Assembly: GCA_020636435.1 (NCBI GenBank)
Contig: JACJXX010000001.1
Coordinates: 930,001 to 994,000, forward strand
Direction: 5' to 3'
DNA from: Lewinellaceae bacterium
Lineage (GTDB): Bacteria > Bacteroidota > Bacteroidia > Chitinophagales > Saprospiraceae
Length of the DNA: 64,000 nt
Below are positions 28,052 through 35,262 of the stretch, piece after piece. The notes under the pieces are model-generated. The model was given only the letters and a program-made list of their open reading frames with translations, was not told the DNA's origin and did not search any database. A program made the position numbers and the translations under genes. The stretch's first letter is position 1. Every line of letters starts with the position of its first letter.

Positions 28052-28377
28052 GCTCTTTGGCTGATGATTTGGTATAGAGCGGCAATATAACGATTTTGCT
28101 CCTTCTGCGTGGGTGGGTTTTATTTGCCGGCTCTTTTTTGCCGGCGGCAGGCCCGCAACAAAGTAAAGCAATTAGGCCAACCTGGAATGATATGGGCTCT
28201 TAATGCCATCAGCAATTTTTTTAAGCAACATTGTCGTATTCGCAGGACTTGTTTAAATTGGCGGCGGAATGGGATGTGTTGGGCGAGAGGCGCTTGCAAT
28301 CTTTTATAGCCGGTTGCAAACGGATGGGATGAGGAGGAGGTTATGGAAATAATAACAATATTTAATTACTTTGAGTA

Positions 28378-29127
28378 ATGAAGGAGGAACAACCCAAAAA
28401 CCTCATCCTCAACCACCACTACGAAACCTACCGCACCATAGCCCGCTGCTGCGGCGGCCATCACGGCCAGGGGCCCGCCTACGAATGGGCCCTGGCTCCT
28501 CCCGGCAATGCCTACCCCAACTTCCTCTTCAACGAACAGGCGGAAAACATCGACCTCGAAACGCTGCAACAACAGATTGCCGCCAAAGAGCTGCCGCCCT
28601 TCTGGATTTCGCCCGACCCGAAACTGGAAGATATTATCGGCCCGGCAGGCTTTCGCCTCATCCGGATATGGGAGGGCATGGCGGTGCGGCCCGAAGAGCT
28701 GGCGCCGCCGCCGGCTGTCCCGGGCCTGGAATGCCATAAAGTGGATAGCCCGGAATACCTGGACGCGTGGACGGAGATCGTGGCATCGGCTTTCAACACC
28801 CCCTTTGAAAAAGGATACTTTTACCCACTCCTGGAACAACCGGAGGTAGAACTGTTCCTCGGCAGGAAAGACGGCGAATTTGTCGCCACGGCTATGAATT
28901 TTTACCGGGACGGCAGCGTGGGCCTGCACCATTTGGCTACTCGCCCTACCCACCGCAAACAGGGCATCGGCCAGTGGATGATGTGCCGCAGCATCCGGGC
29001 GGCATTCGACAGCGGCGCCCGGGTGGCGGTATGCTCCGCCACGCCCGACGGCAGCAGCCCCTGGAAAAAGATAGGCTTTAAAGTGTATTCAAAGCTTTAT
29101 CTTTACTGGCTGGTGGGGTATATTTAG
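28378..29127 (+). CDS. GNAT-family N-acetyltransferase
   Basis: A 249-residue protein. The N-terminal half (1-110) is diverged; the C-terminal half (about 115-249) has the GNAT fold, with the acetyl-CoA motif LATRPTHRKQGIGQWMM (pattern R-x-x-G-x-G, here RKQGIG) and the late strand KIGFKVYSKLYLYWLVG. The substrate is unknown. A strong hairpin follows directly after the stop codon. Confidence 0.82.
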   Translation: MKEEQPKNLILNHHYETYRTIARCCGGHHGQGPAYEWALAPPGNAYPNFLFNEQAENIDLETLQQQIAAKELPPFWISPDPKLEDIIGPAGFRLIRIWEGMAVRPEELAPPPAVPGLECHKVDSPEYLDAWTEIVASAFNTPFEKGYFYPLLEQPEVELFLGRKDGEFVATAMNFYRDGSVGLHHLATRPTHRKQGIGQWMMCRSIRAAFDSGARVAVCSATPDGSSPWKKIGFKVYSKLYLYWLVGYI

Positions 29128-29177
29128 ACTTGACAAGTTTCCGCGAAGCTGTCCCCCGGAAAAACTTGTCAAGTCTA
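29126..29177 (+). terminator. Strong hairpin after the GNAT gene
   Basis: AGACTTGACAAGTTTCCG and CGGAAAAACTTGTCAAGTCT form a stem of about 18-20 bp around a short loop, starting at the last base of the preceding stop codon. There is no run of Ts, so intrinsic termination is uncertain; it may be an RNA-stability element. The same motif is at 18844-18859. Confidence 0.6.
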
Positions 29178-29209
29178 GTTTATGCCCACATAAAAGAATT
29201 GGAGATACT

Positions 29210-29443
29210 ATGCAAGATATACTAACCAAACTCAACCCCATTTTCGTCAGGGTTTTCGAAGACGAGACCCTGCAAATCACGGAAGACAGTTCGGCCAAGG
29301 ACATCGATCGGTGGGACTCCCTGCGCCACGTCCTGCTCATTTCGGAGATCGAGAAGGCCTTCCACACCCGGTTTGACCTGGAGGAAATGATCGGTTTCCA
29401 AAATGTGGGAGACATCGCCCGGGCCCTGGAAAAGAAAGGGTGA
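29210..29443 (+). CDS. Acyl carrier protein
   Basis: A 77-residue protein with the ACP fold and the phosphopantetheine attachment Ser37 in WDSLRHVLL. Net charge is acidic. It is not the primary fatty-acid ACP by context: it is stand-alone and translationally coupled to the GNAT-like gene that follows (TGA and ATG share one base), suggesting a dedicated two-component acyl-transfer unit. The carried acyl group is unknown. Confidence 0.88.
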   Translation: MQDILTKLNPIFVRVFEDETLQITEDSSAKDIDRWDSLRHVLLISEIEKAFHTRFDLEEMIGFQNVGDIARALEKKG

Positions 29444-30522
29444 TGGAGTTTCGGGAAATAAAAGTAGGAGAGTTGGAAGCCTTCCTGGCGTCTGATCTGT
29501 ACCGGCAGTCCACCCATTGCCCCATCAGCCGCCACCGGGCCCTTTCCCAGGCGGCCAATCCCCGGGCGGACGCGGACGACCCGGCGCTGGCGTTGGCCGT
29601 GGAAGGCGGCCAGGTTATTGGCTATGCCGGTTTTTTGCCGGACCGCATCGGCCAGGAGAAAATGTACTGGAACAGCGGCTGGTGGGTGGCGGAAGAGTAT
29701 AAGAACATCGCCCTGCCTTTGTTTTTCCAATTCCTGCAAAAGAGCCGCGAGCGCGTGCTGCTGACCGACCTGACCCCGCACACGGAAGCCATCATCCGGC
29801 GGCTGCATTTCTTCCGGTTTCGGGAGATGGCGCCCGGGCTGCGGGGGTATTTGCAGTTCAACCTGGGCGAGTTGCTGCCGCAGCGGCTGCCGAAGCTGGC
29901 GCCTCTGCGCCCCTTGTTTCGGCTCATCGACTTTAAGGCCAACCTGCTCCTTGGGATGAGGAACGCCCTGCGCCGCTATCCGATCGCTAAGGAAATCAGG
30001 ATAGAACCGATTGATGCCTTTACCGAATCGGACCGGGCGTTTATCCAAACTCATTCTGAAAACGAACTCATCCGAAGGGGGCCGGAAGATATTCTTTGGA
30101 TCAGGGACAACCCCTGGGCGCTGCCTTCCGATGAGTGCGCCATCGACTACAGCCACTACTATTTCACTGCGGTTGCCGACGGCTTTGAAACGCGCCTGCT
30201 GCGGTTTTCCTGGCTGGGGGAGACCAAAGCCATTTTGTTGACCCGCCGCCTCAACCGCCATTTTGCCGTTCCCTTCCTTTACTTTGAGGAGGGCATCCTG
30301 CCCGAACTGACAGCTTACCTCTATCGCAAATTGATCAAAGGGCAATGCGTGCACTTTACCACTTTCAACCCCAAACTAAAGGCCTTTATCCAGCAGCGCC
30401 CGTCGCCGTTTATTTTTCAGAAGGACATCCGGCGCACGTTTGCGTATCATGAAAAGTTGGAATCCCTCATTCCGGCGGATTTTGTTTTGCAGGATGGGGA
30501 GGGGGATATGGCTTTTTGTTGA
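29443..30522 (+). CDS. GNAT-like acyltransferase partnered with the ACP
   Basis: A 359-residue protein, cytoplasmic, starting MEFREIKVGELEAFLASDL. The first ~130 residues have a GNAT-like arrangement (VIGYAGFLPDRIGQEKMYWN, WWVAEEYKNIALPLFFQFLQ), and the second half repeats a similar diverged pattern, so it may be a double-GNAT protein. Coupling to the ACP suggests it transfers an acyl group from ACP to a small molecule or sugar. Direct evidence for the substrate is lacking. Confidence 0.65.
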   Translation: MEFREIKVGELEAFLASDLYRQSTHCPISRHRALSQAANPRADADDPALALAVEGGQVIGYAGFLPDRIGQEKMYWNSGWWVAEEYKNIALPLFFQFLQKSRERVLLTDLTPHTEAIIRRLHFFRFREMAPGLRGYLQFNLGELLPQRLPKLAPLRPLFRLIDFKANLLLGMRNALRRYPIAKEIRIEPIDAFTESDRAFIQTHSENELIRRGPEDILWIRDNPWALPSDECAIDYSHYYFTAVADGFETRLLRFSWLGETKAILLTRRLNRHFAVPFLYFEEGILPELTAYLYRKLIKGQCVHFTTFNPKLKAFIQQRPSPFIFQKDIRRTFAYHEKLESLIPADFVLQDGEGDMAFC

Positions 30523-30536
30523 GTTGTTATTTGAGG

Positions 30537-30660
30537 GTGGGTATTATGGCGAAATGGAACGCGGATTGGCGCGGATGCAACGCCTGTCTGCCAGGCCGAT
30601 GGGCATCAGCCTGTCGGTCAGGCAGGGATTAGCGCGGATTTGGGCATCAAAGTCCCTGCC
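30537..30660. repeat. Dispersed GCGGAT-type repeat mosaic
   Basis: GTGGGTATTATGGCGAAATG followed by GAACGCGGATTGGCGCGGAT and, after a mirrored CTGCCAGGC/GTCAGGCAGG pair, GGATTAGCGCGGATTTGGG. The GCGGAT part recurs at 38203-38250 and the GTGGGCATTATGGCGAAAT part at 54856-54875. The rest of this 389-bp gap to 30911 contains CTGCCTACC/GGGCAGGTAG complementary pieces but no supported gene. Confidence 0.65.
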
Positions 30661-30911
30661 TACCTTGTTAACGCCAGTTGGGCAGGTAGTTGCGGAAATC
30701 CGCCGCCGAATTCGCAGTATCCCTGGAGGCTTTGCGGCACAGCAGGCAGGCGTGTTCTATTCAAAAGCCTCCCAAGAAATTACGCCTGCCTCTCAGTTAT
30801 TATTTGACCCCTACAACCGCCCCCCCGTCCCGTCCTCAAAATTAGAAGCCACCATAAAAACCAGGAATACCAACGCCAGTACCCAGTTGGCAACCACCAC
30901 ATTTTTTACAT

Positions 30912-32324
30912 TCAGAAACCCACAACCTTCTCCAGCGTTTCCCCTTCCTTCACCACGATCGCAAACGTCTCATTTTTTCCCTTATGGACACCCAGGGCGG
31001 TCAGCGTAACCTCGTAGATACCAGGAGTGAGCAGGAACTTCTTGGGGTTGCTGCTCTCGGAAGTGTAGGTCCGGCCGCCGGCCACGTTCTTTTTGCTGTT
31101 TACTTCTACTATTTTCACCACGGCGTCCACCAGCCCGGCGGCGCTTGTGGCGCCGATCATGGCGGTTCCGCTTTTGAAATGGTGTTCTACCTCAGTGACC
31201 TCATTGGCGCGTACTTCCACATTTTCTATGCGGTGGGCGTTTTCCAGCCCCTCAATCACCAGGGCTCTCACTTCCACGTCGTACAGCCCGGGGTTGACCT
31301 CGTAAACATCCGGTTTGCCGTAAGTGCGGCCGCCGGCCACGTTTTTTCCATCTGCTTTGGCCAGGATTTTTACTACGGCGTCCCAGCCCTCGCCGTTGTT
31401 CAGGGTAGTTACCTGTATTTTGCCGCCGTCGAAGCTTACATCCCGGTGCTGAACTTCTCCGGCAACAGTTTGCAGGTTGGCCAGGGTTACGGCGTTCACG
31501 TTACTCTGCTCCAGCGGCCTTACCTCCAGGTTGTAGGTTCCGGGAGGCAGGTAGAAGAAAACCGTATCGCCGTAGGTACGCGCCGATGTCAGGGATGTGG
31601 TTTCGCCGGCCTTGTACGCCTTGATATAAGCGTCGATGGCCTTGCCGTTCTTGATGGCATAAACGCTGAAGTTGGCTTCGGGCTCGTCGACTGTGGTGGA
31701 GGTGGCCTCCTGCAACACCTCGCTCAGCCCGTCGGCGCCGGCAGCGTCAAAATACCGGCCGTCTCCGGCTTTGGCGGCGCATCGCAGTTGTTCGGTTTCT
31801 TCGGCCTTCAGGCCAAAGCCCACGATGTGCAGCCGGAAGTCGATGCCTTCCTCCTTAGCAGTTTTAATCACTTCGCAAATATTGCCGTCGCAGGACTCGA
31901 TGCCGTCAGTGATTAGAATGATGGTGGCCTTTTCTTTGGCTTCCCTCAACCTATCGATCGCAAGCCGGGCCGAGTAGGCCAGCGGGGTTTTGCCTAAAGG
32001 CTTGATGTCCTTTAAGGCTTGGGTGACCCGGGCCTTGTCGTCGTTTTCCAGATCCACCAGGAATTCCACATCTTCGCAGTCGCCCTTTTCCCGGTGGCCG
32101 TAGGCCACTAAGCCGGCCTTCTGGCCATCGGGCAGCCCGTTTACCGTAGCCGACAGCACCCCGGCGGCGATTTCCATTTTGGTTTTGCCTTCCATCTGCC
32201 CCCACATGGAGCCGCTGGCGTCGTAGATGAACAGGATAGGGGAGGGGGGCGCTTGCTTGTCCTGGGCGCTGAGGTAGAACAAGAAAAGGGAAAAAAATAG
32301 AAAGGAGAGACCTGCCTTTTTCAT
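30912..32324 (-). CDS. Secreted von Willebrand factor A domain protein
   Basis: A 470-residue protein: signal peptide (MKKAGLSFLFFSLFLFYLSA), a VWA domain (about 28-210) with a complete MIDAS set (DASGSMW, the Thr in KTPLAYSAR, Asp in ITDGIESC), then three beta-sandwich repeats (about 215-470), two of which share KNVAGGRTY and NP/TPG(L/I)Y(D/E)V. Metal-dependent ligand or protein binding in the periplasm or outside the cell is expected. The TTTAGG-like tract precedes its start. Confidence 0.85.
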   Translation of the reverse strand: MKKAGLSFLFFSLFLFYLSAQDKQAPPSPILFIYDASGSMWGQMEGKTKMEIAAGVLSATVNGLPDGQKAGLVAYGHREKGDCEDVEFLVDLENDDKARVTQALKDIKPLGKTPLAYSARLAIDRLREAKEKATIILITDGIESCDGNICEVIKTAKEEGIDFRLHIVGFGLKAEETEQLRCAAKAGDGRYFDAAGADGLSEVLQEATSTTVDEPEANFSVYAIKNGKAIDAYIKAYKAGETTSLTSARTYGDTVFFYLPPGTYNLEVRPLEQSNVNAVTLANLQTVAGEVQHRDVSFDGGKIQVTTLNNGEGWDAVVKILAKADGKNVAGGRTYGKPDVYEVNPGLYDVEVRALVIEGLENAHRIENVEVRANEVTEVEHHFKSGTAMIGATSAAGLVDAVVKIVEVNSKKNVAGGRTYTSESSNPKKFLLTPGIYEVTLTALGVHKGKNETFAIVVKEGETLEKVVGF

Positions 32325-32374
32325 AAAATTTAGGTTTTGGGTTTAGGGGTGACGCAACAAATAACCTACCCATC

Positions 32375-32465
32375 TAACTTGGTCTTTTTCCTTTATGCTT
32401 CGTTGCATTTTCCTTACGTAGCCCCACTATGCGCGTCAAATGCGCCTCACCTAAAGAAAAAATAC
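32375..32465. repeat. Inverted-repeat element related to 27430-27515
   Basis: CTTTTTCCTTTATGCTTCGT on the left and GCGCCTCACCTAAAGAAAAA on the right form an imperfect inverted repeat around TACGTAGCCCCACTATGCGC. The sequence order (TTTTT...ATGCTTCGTTGC...TAGC) parallels the inner element at 27430. It lies upstream of the VWA gene and may affect its expression. Confidence 0.55.
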
Positions 32466-32530
32466 CTTCGTCATTTTGAGTAGCTTATTTATTTCCTCAC
32501 CCCTTACCAGATGGTTAATATTTAATAAAC

Positions 32531-33187
32531 TTAGTTCAGGCCAGGATTCTGAGGCTGGCTACCCTGCAAAGACCTGGACGAAAATATCAATGCCTGGATG
32601 ATGATGGCAATGACGATGAGGATGGTCATTTCGAACTGAGAGGTGGAAACGCTGCCCAGAATGATCCGTTTCGATTTTTCCCTAAGCTCTGCCCCTTCGG
32701 CGGTTTGAATGTCCGACAGGGCGGAAAGGGTGGTAAAGGCCTCGGCGGTGGCCAGGCTATGAGCGCTGAGGATGGATGCCGTGGCTTGCTGGCCGGCTAT
32801 TTCTTTTTCCAGTTGGCCTATCCGGCTGAAGATGGCCTGTAATTGATCAAATTTCATTTCCTCTTCCTCCGTGAGGTAAGTCTTGGCGTATTGCTCCATC
32901 AGGCCCGTCCTGTTGGCCCGGTAGGTGGCCAGTTTTTCCCTGGAAGCATAGTCCAGCTTCCCATCCGGAGCCAGTTGAAGCAGGTCCTGCTCGTTTTTGA
33001 GGTTTTTGTACAGGTGGAAGAGGTAGCTCTCCGCCATCAGGCGGTCTTCGAAGATAGAAGAAAAGGATTGTTCCAACTGCCGGAAGCGCTTTCTTTCCAA
33101 CAGGTTGGTCAGCATGGTCAATCCCAGGACGATGGCTAAGAGAATAGCGGCTTTGGTTTTATTCCTGATGCTGTAGGTCCACTTCAT
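32531..33187 (-). CDS. Membrane protein with four-helix-bundle (MCP-like) sensor domain
   Basis: A 218-residue inner-membrane protein: one N-terminal membrane helix (AAILLAIVLGLTMLTNLL), a ~140-residue all-helical extracytoplasmic domain of the 4HB_MCP type (RLMAESYLFHLYKNLKNEQD), and a second helix (TILIVIAIIIQALIFSS) with a ~17-residue tail. There is no signalling module, so it would need a partner. It lies 104 bp downstream of the cyclase gene on the same strand, which could be that partner. Confidence 0.75.
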   Translation of the reverse strand: MKWTYSIRNKTKAAILLAIVLGLTMLTNLLERKRFRQLEQSFSSIFEDRLMAESYLFHLYKNLKNEQDLLQLAPDGKLDYASREKLATYRANRTGLMEQYAKTYLTEEEEMKFDQLQAIFSRIGQLEKEIAGQQATASILSAHSLATAEAFTTLSALSDIQTAEGAELREKSKRIILGSVSTSQFEMTILIVIAIIIQALIFSSRSLQGSQPQNPGLN

Positions 33188-33291
33188 TTAGCTGTTATTT
33201 ATTTTTTTGCCTGCACAATGGCTGCCGCTGTTCATTCCTAGTCTTATTGTATACCGCAAAATAGCGCATTTCCCTAATTTATCCAATGAAG

Positions 33292-34404
33292 CTATGGGTT
33301 ATTGTCGGCACGGCCGGGAGGCAATACCGTATACAACTCCACCTCCTCCTTCCTTCCCCTCAATTCGCTTTGCCCCAGCGGCCGGGCCTCAAACTCGGTA
33401 CCCAAATCCAGGTTTTGGGCCAGATCGCCCGAAAGGAGCAGGTCGGTCTCGTACGCATTGCAAAGCCCCTGTATCCGGGCGGTGGCATTGAGCACGTCCC
33501 CGGTGAAGATGATCTCCCTTTTGAGTACGCCGATCTCCCCGGTGGTTACTTTCCCGAAATGAAGGCCGGCCTTGAAGGTTGGCGCCACTCCGAATTTTTT
33601 CCGGTACCAACCTGCGCGTTTCCGCAGGCCCTCCTTCATGGCGAAGAAGCACCGGAGGCAGTTGCTGTTTCGGATGCCGGCTTGGTACGGCCAGGATATT
33701 ACAATCTCATCGCCCACGTATTGATAGACCTCTCCCTCGTACTCGACGATCGCGTCGGACAGGCCGGCGTAGTACTCCTTGAGCAATTCGAAATACCGGA
33801 TGTGGCCAAGCTGCTCCGCAATGGTGGTGGAGGATTTCATGTCCAGGAACATAAAGATCCGCTCTTCTTCGGTGGGCTGGTGGTATTTGCCGGCAAAGAA
33901 ATTGAGCAGGATGCCATGGCCGATGTTTTCGCTGATCTCCGCGTAGAAGAGCGAGGCGCCCAGGGCAGTGCCTAGTTGCACCATCGTGCTCAGGTGCGTC
34001 ATGCTGGCCAGGAACTGAAAATACCTATCCCAAACGCGGCTGTCGAAAATACTGGCATTGAGGTCCATGCTGGCGGCAATGGGATAGGTGATGAGGATGA
34101 TGAGGGACAGGGCCAGGGTGTAAATGAGTAGCTTGTATAGTATTTTTTTGGTGAAACTTTTTTTGGCAAAAGCATCATGCAGGTACACCAATTCGATCGT
34201 GCCTACGAGCAGCCCCACCCCGGCAATCGCCAGGCTGGAAAAGATGAAAATCTTAAAGTCCACCTGGATAACGGTAGAAGGGAGGCGCTCTGCACTGACC
34301 GCTGCGGCATTTTCCACGATCAGGAAAACCCAGCCGGAAAGCAGCCAGATGATGCCGAAGGGGAGGATGCGGTAGAGGTTTCGTTTTGTTTTGGGAGACA
34401 GCAT
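33292..34404 (-). CDS. Membrane-anchored class III nucleotidyl cyclase
   Basis: A 370-residue protein with three or four N-terminal membrane helices (about 14-160) and a C-terminal cyclase catalytic domain (about 180-350). Metal-binding aspartates are in FLDMKSS (Asp188) and GDEIVISWP (Asp232). The segment FTGDVLNATARIQ carries a base-specifying Asp303 and transition-state Arg310, and Lys278 in TFKAGLHFG fits the second adenine-selecting position, so cAMP is more likely than cGMP. It starts 93 bp after the gasdermin stop on the same strand. Confidence 0.87.
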   Translation of the reverse strand: MLSPKTKRNLYRILPFGIIWLLSGWVFLIVENAAAVSAERLPSTVIQVDFKIFIFSSLAIAGVGLLVGTIELVYLHDAFAKKSFTKKILYKLLIYTLALSLIILITYPIAASMDLNASIFDSRVWDRYFQFLASMTHLSTMVQLGTALGASLFYAEISENIGHGILLNFFAGKYHQPTEEERIFMFLDMKSSTTIAEQLGHIRYFELLKEYYAGLSDAIVEYEGEVYQYVGDEIVISWPYQAGIRNSNCLRCFFAMKEGLRKRAGWYRKKFGVAPTFKAGLHFGKVTTGEIGVLKREIIFTGDVLNATARIQGLCNAYETDLLLSGDLAQNLDLGTEFEARPLGQSELRGRKEEVELYTVLPPGRADNNP

Positions 34405-34497
34405 TGTGGAGGATTATTCAGGCCAGCCTGGCTGCAAGAGCATTTTTCTGATCAAAACAATCTGCCCCAGGTGATAATAGTACAAGCAAGGTAAAAT

Positions 34498-35259
34498 CTA
34501 CAGCTCCAATAACTCCTCACCTGAATAATATTCGGCAAAACCATCATGACGCACGGTTTCACCCTGGCTACTTTTTAAACGGAATGAACCATCTTTATGA
34601 TAGATTAAACGGGCGGCCTGGACCGCAAATACCAGTTTTTTAGGTCCATTGTACCTAACCTCTAGGTTTTTATTATTAGATCGAGAAATTTGAAACTCTC
34701 CGGAAATGGCATTGTTCACTTCTGGTAGGGCCATATCTACATCTACCTTGTTCTCTTTGCCGCTGGTGATCAATATGCCCTTGCTTTTGATGACTTGTGT
34801 AATAACGTAAATATTTCCTTCTTTGAGCCTTTCTACATATGTTTTTGAAGTGTCCAGGATTTTCGCGTTGTTAATGTAACTGTCTAATTTTAGTTTCAAA
34901 ACTTCGTCTAATTCAGGGTCAATAAATTCGAAATTCAGGTTTTCCTGGTCCTCTAAAGAGGCATTGGCTCCACCTCCTTTTATCCCCAGGAACTCCAGAA
35001 ATTTATCGAGGAATTTCAGGCCTGCCTTAGCTTTTACCAAGGAATCATTAGCTCCCTTTAGTTCATCCGGGACGGAAACGTTATAATGAATAGGAGGTTT
35101 TGGATAATCGCCACGGATAAAAAGATCATCAATGTTTCCTATGCGCTCCAACCCCGCTTTTTCCCTCGATAATAGCTGTAGGGGAGTCAGGTCATCTTTG
35201 GGTAATTTGACAAGGTTAAAACCTGCATCTTCCAAATACTTCTGAAAGGAATGGGTCAT
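34498..35259 (-). CDS. Bacterial gasdermin (pore-forming cell-death effector)
   Basis: A 253-residue protein matching the bacterial gasdermin (bGSDM) pattern: FQKYLEDAGFNLVKLPKDDL at the start, then TPLQLLSREKAGLERIGNID, AGLKFLDKFLEFLGIKGGG, GNIYVITQVIKSKGILITS and a late GPKKLVFAVQAARLIYHKDG. After this core, about 25 residues (RLKSSQGETVRHDGFAEYYS...) form a short tail in the place of the autoinhibitory peptide that bGSDMs lose on cleavage. In known systems cleavage lets the N-terminal part oligomerise into large inner-membrane pores that kill the infected cell. The gene is 3 bp after the CHAT protease gene and AT-rich. It has no cysteine at all, so the N-terminal palmitoylation described for some relatives is impossible here. 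Confidence 0.87.
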   Translation of the reverse strand: MTHSFQKYLEDAGFNLVKLPKDDLTPLQLLSREKAGLERIGNIDDLFIRGDYPKPPIHYNVSVPDELKGANDSLVKAKAGLKFLDKFLEFLGIKGGGANASLEDQENLNFEFIDPELDEVLKLKLDSYINNAKILDTSKTYVERLKEGNIYVITQVIKSKGILITSGKENKVDVDMALPEVNNAISGEFQISRSNNKNLEVRYNGPKKLVFAVQAARLIYHKDGSFRLKSSQGETVRHDGFAEYYSGEELLEL

Positions 35260-35262
35260 TTT

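Noticed and set aside
30440..31009. 189-codon plus-strand frame overlapping the GNAT-like gene and a repeat region
   Set aside because: It spans the end of one gene, a dispersed repeat and the end of the VWA gene in a shadow frame.
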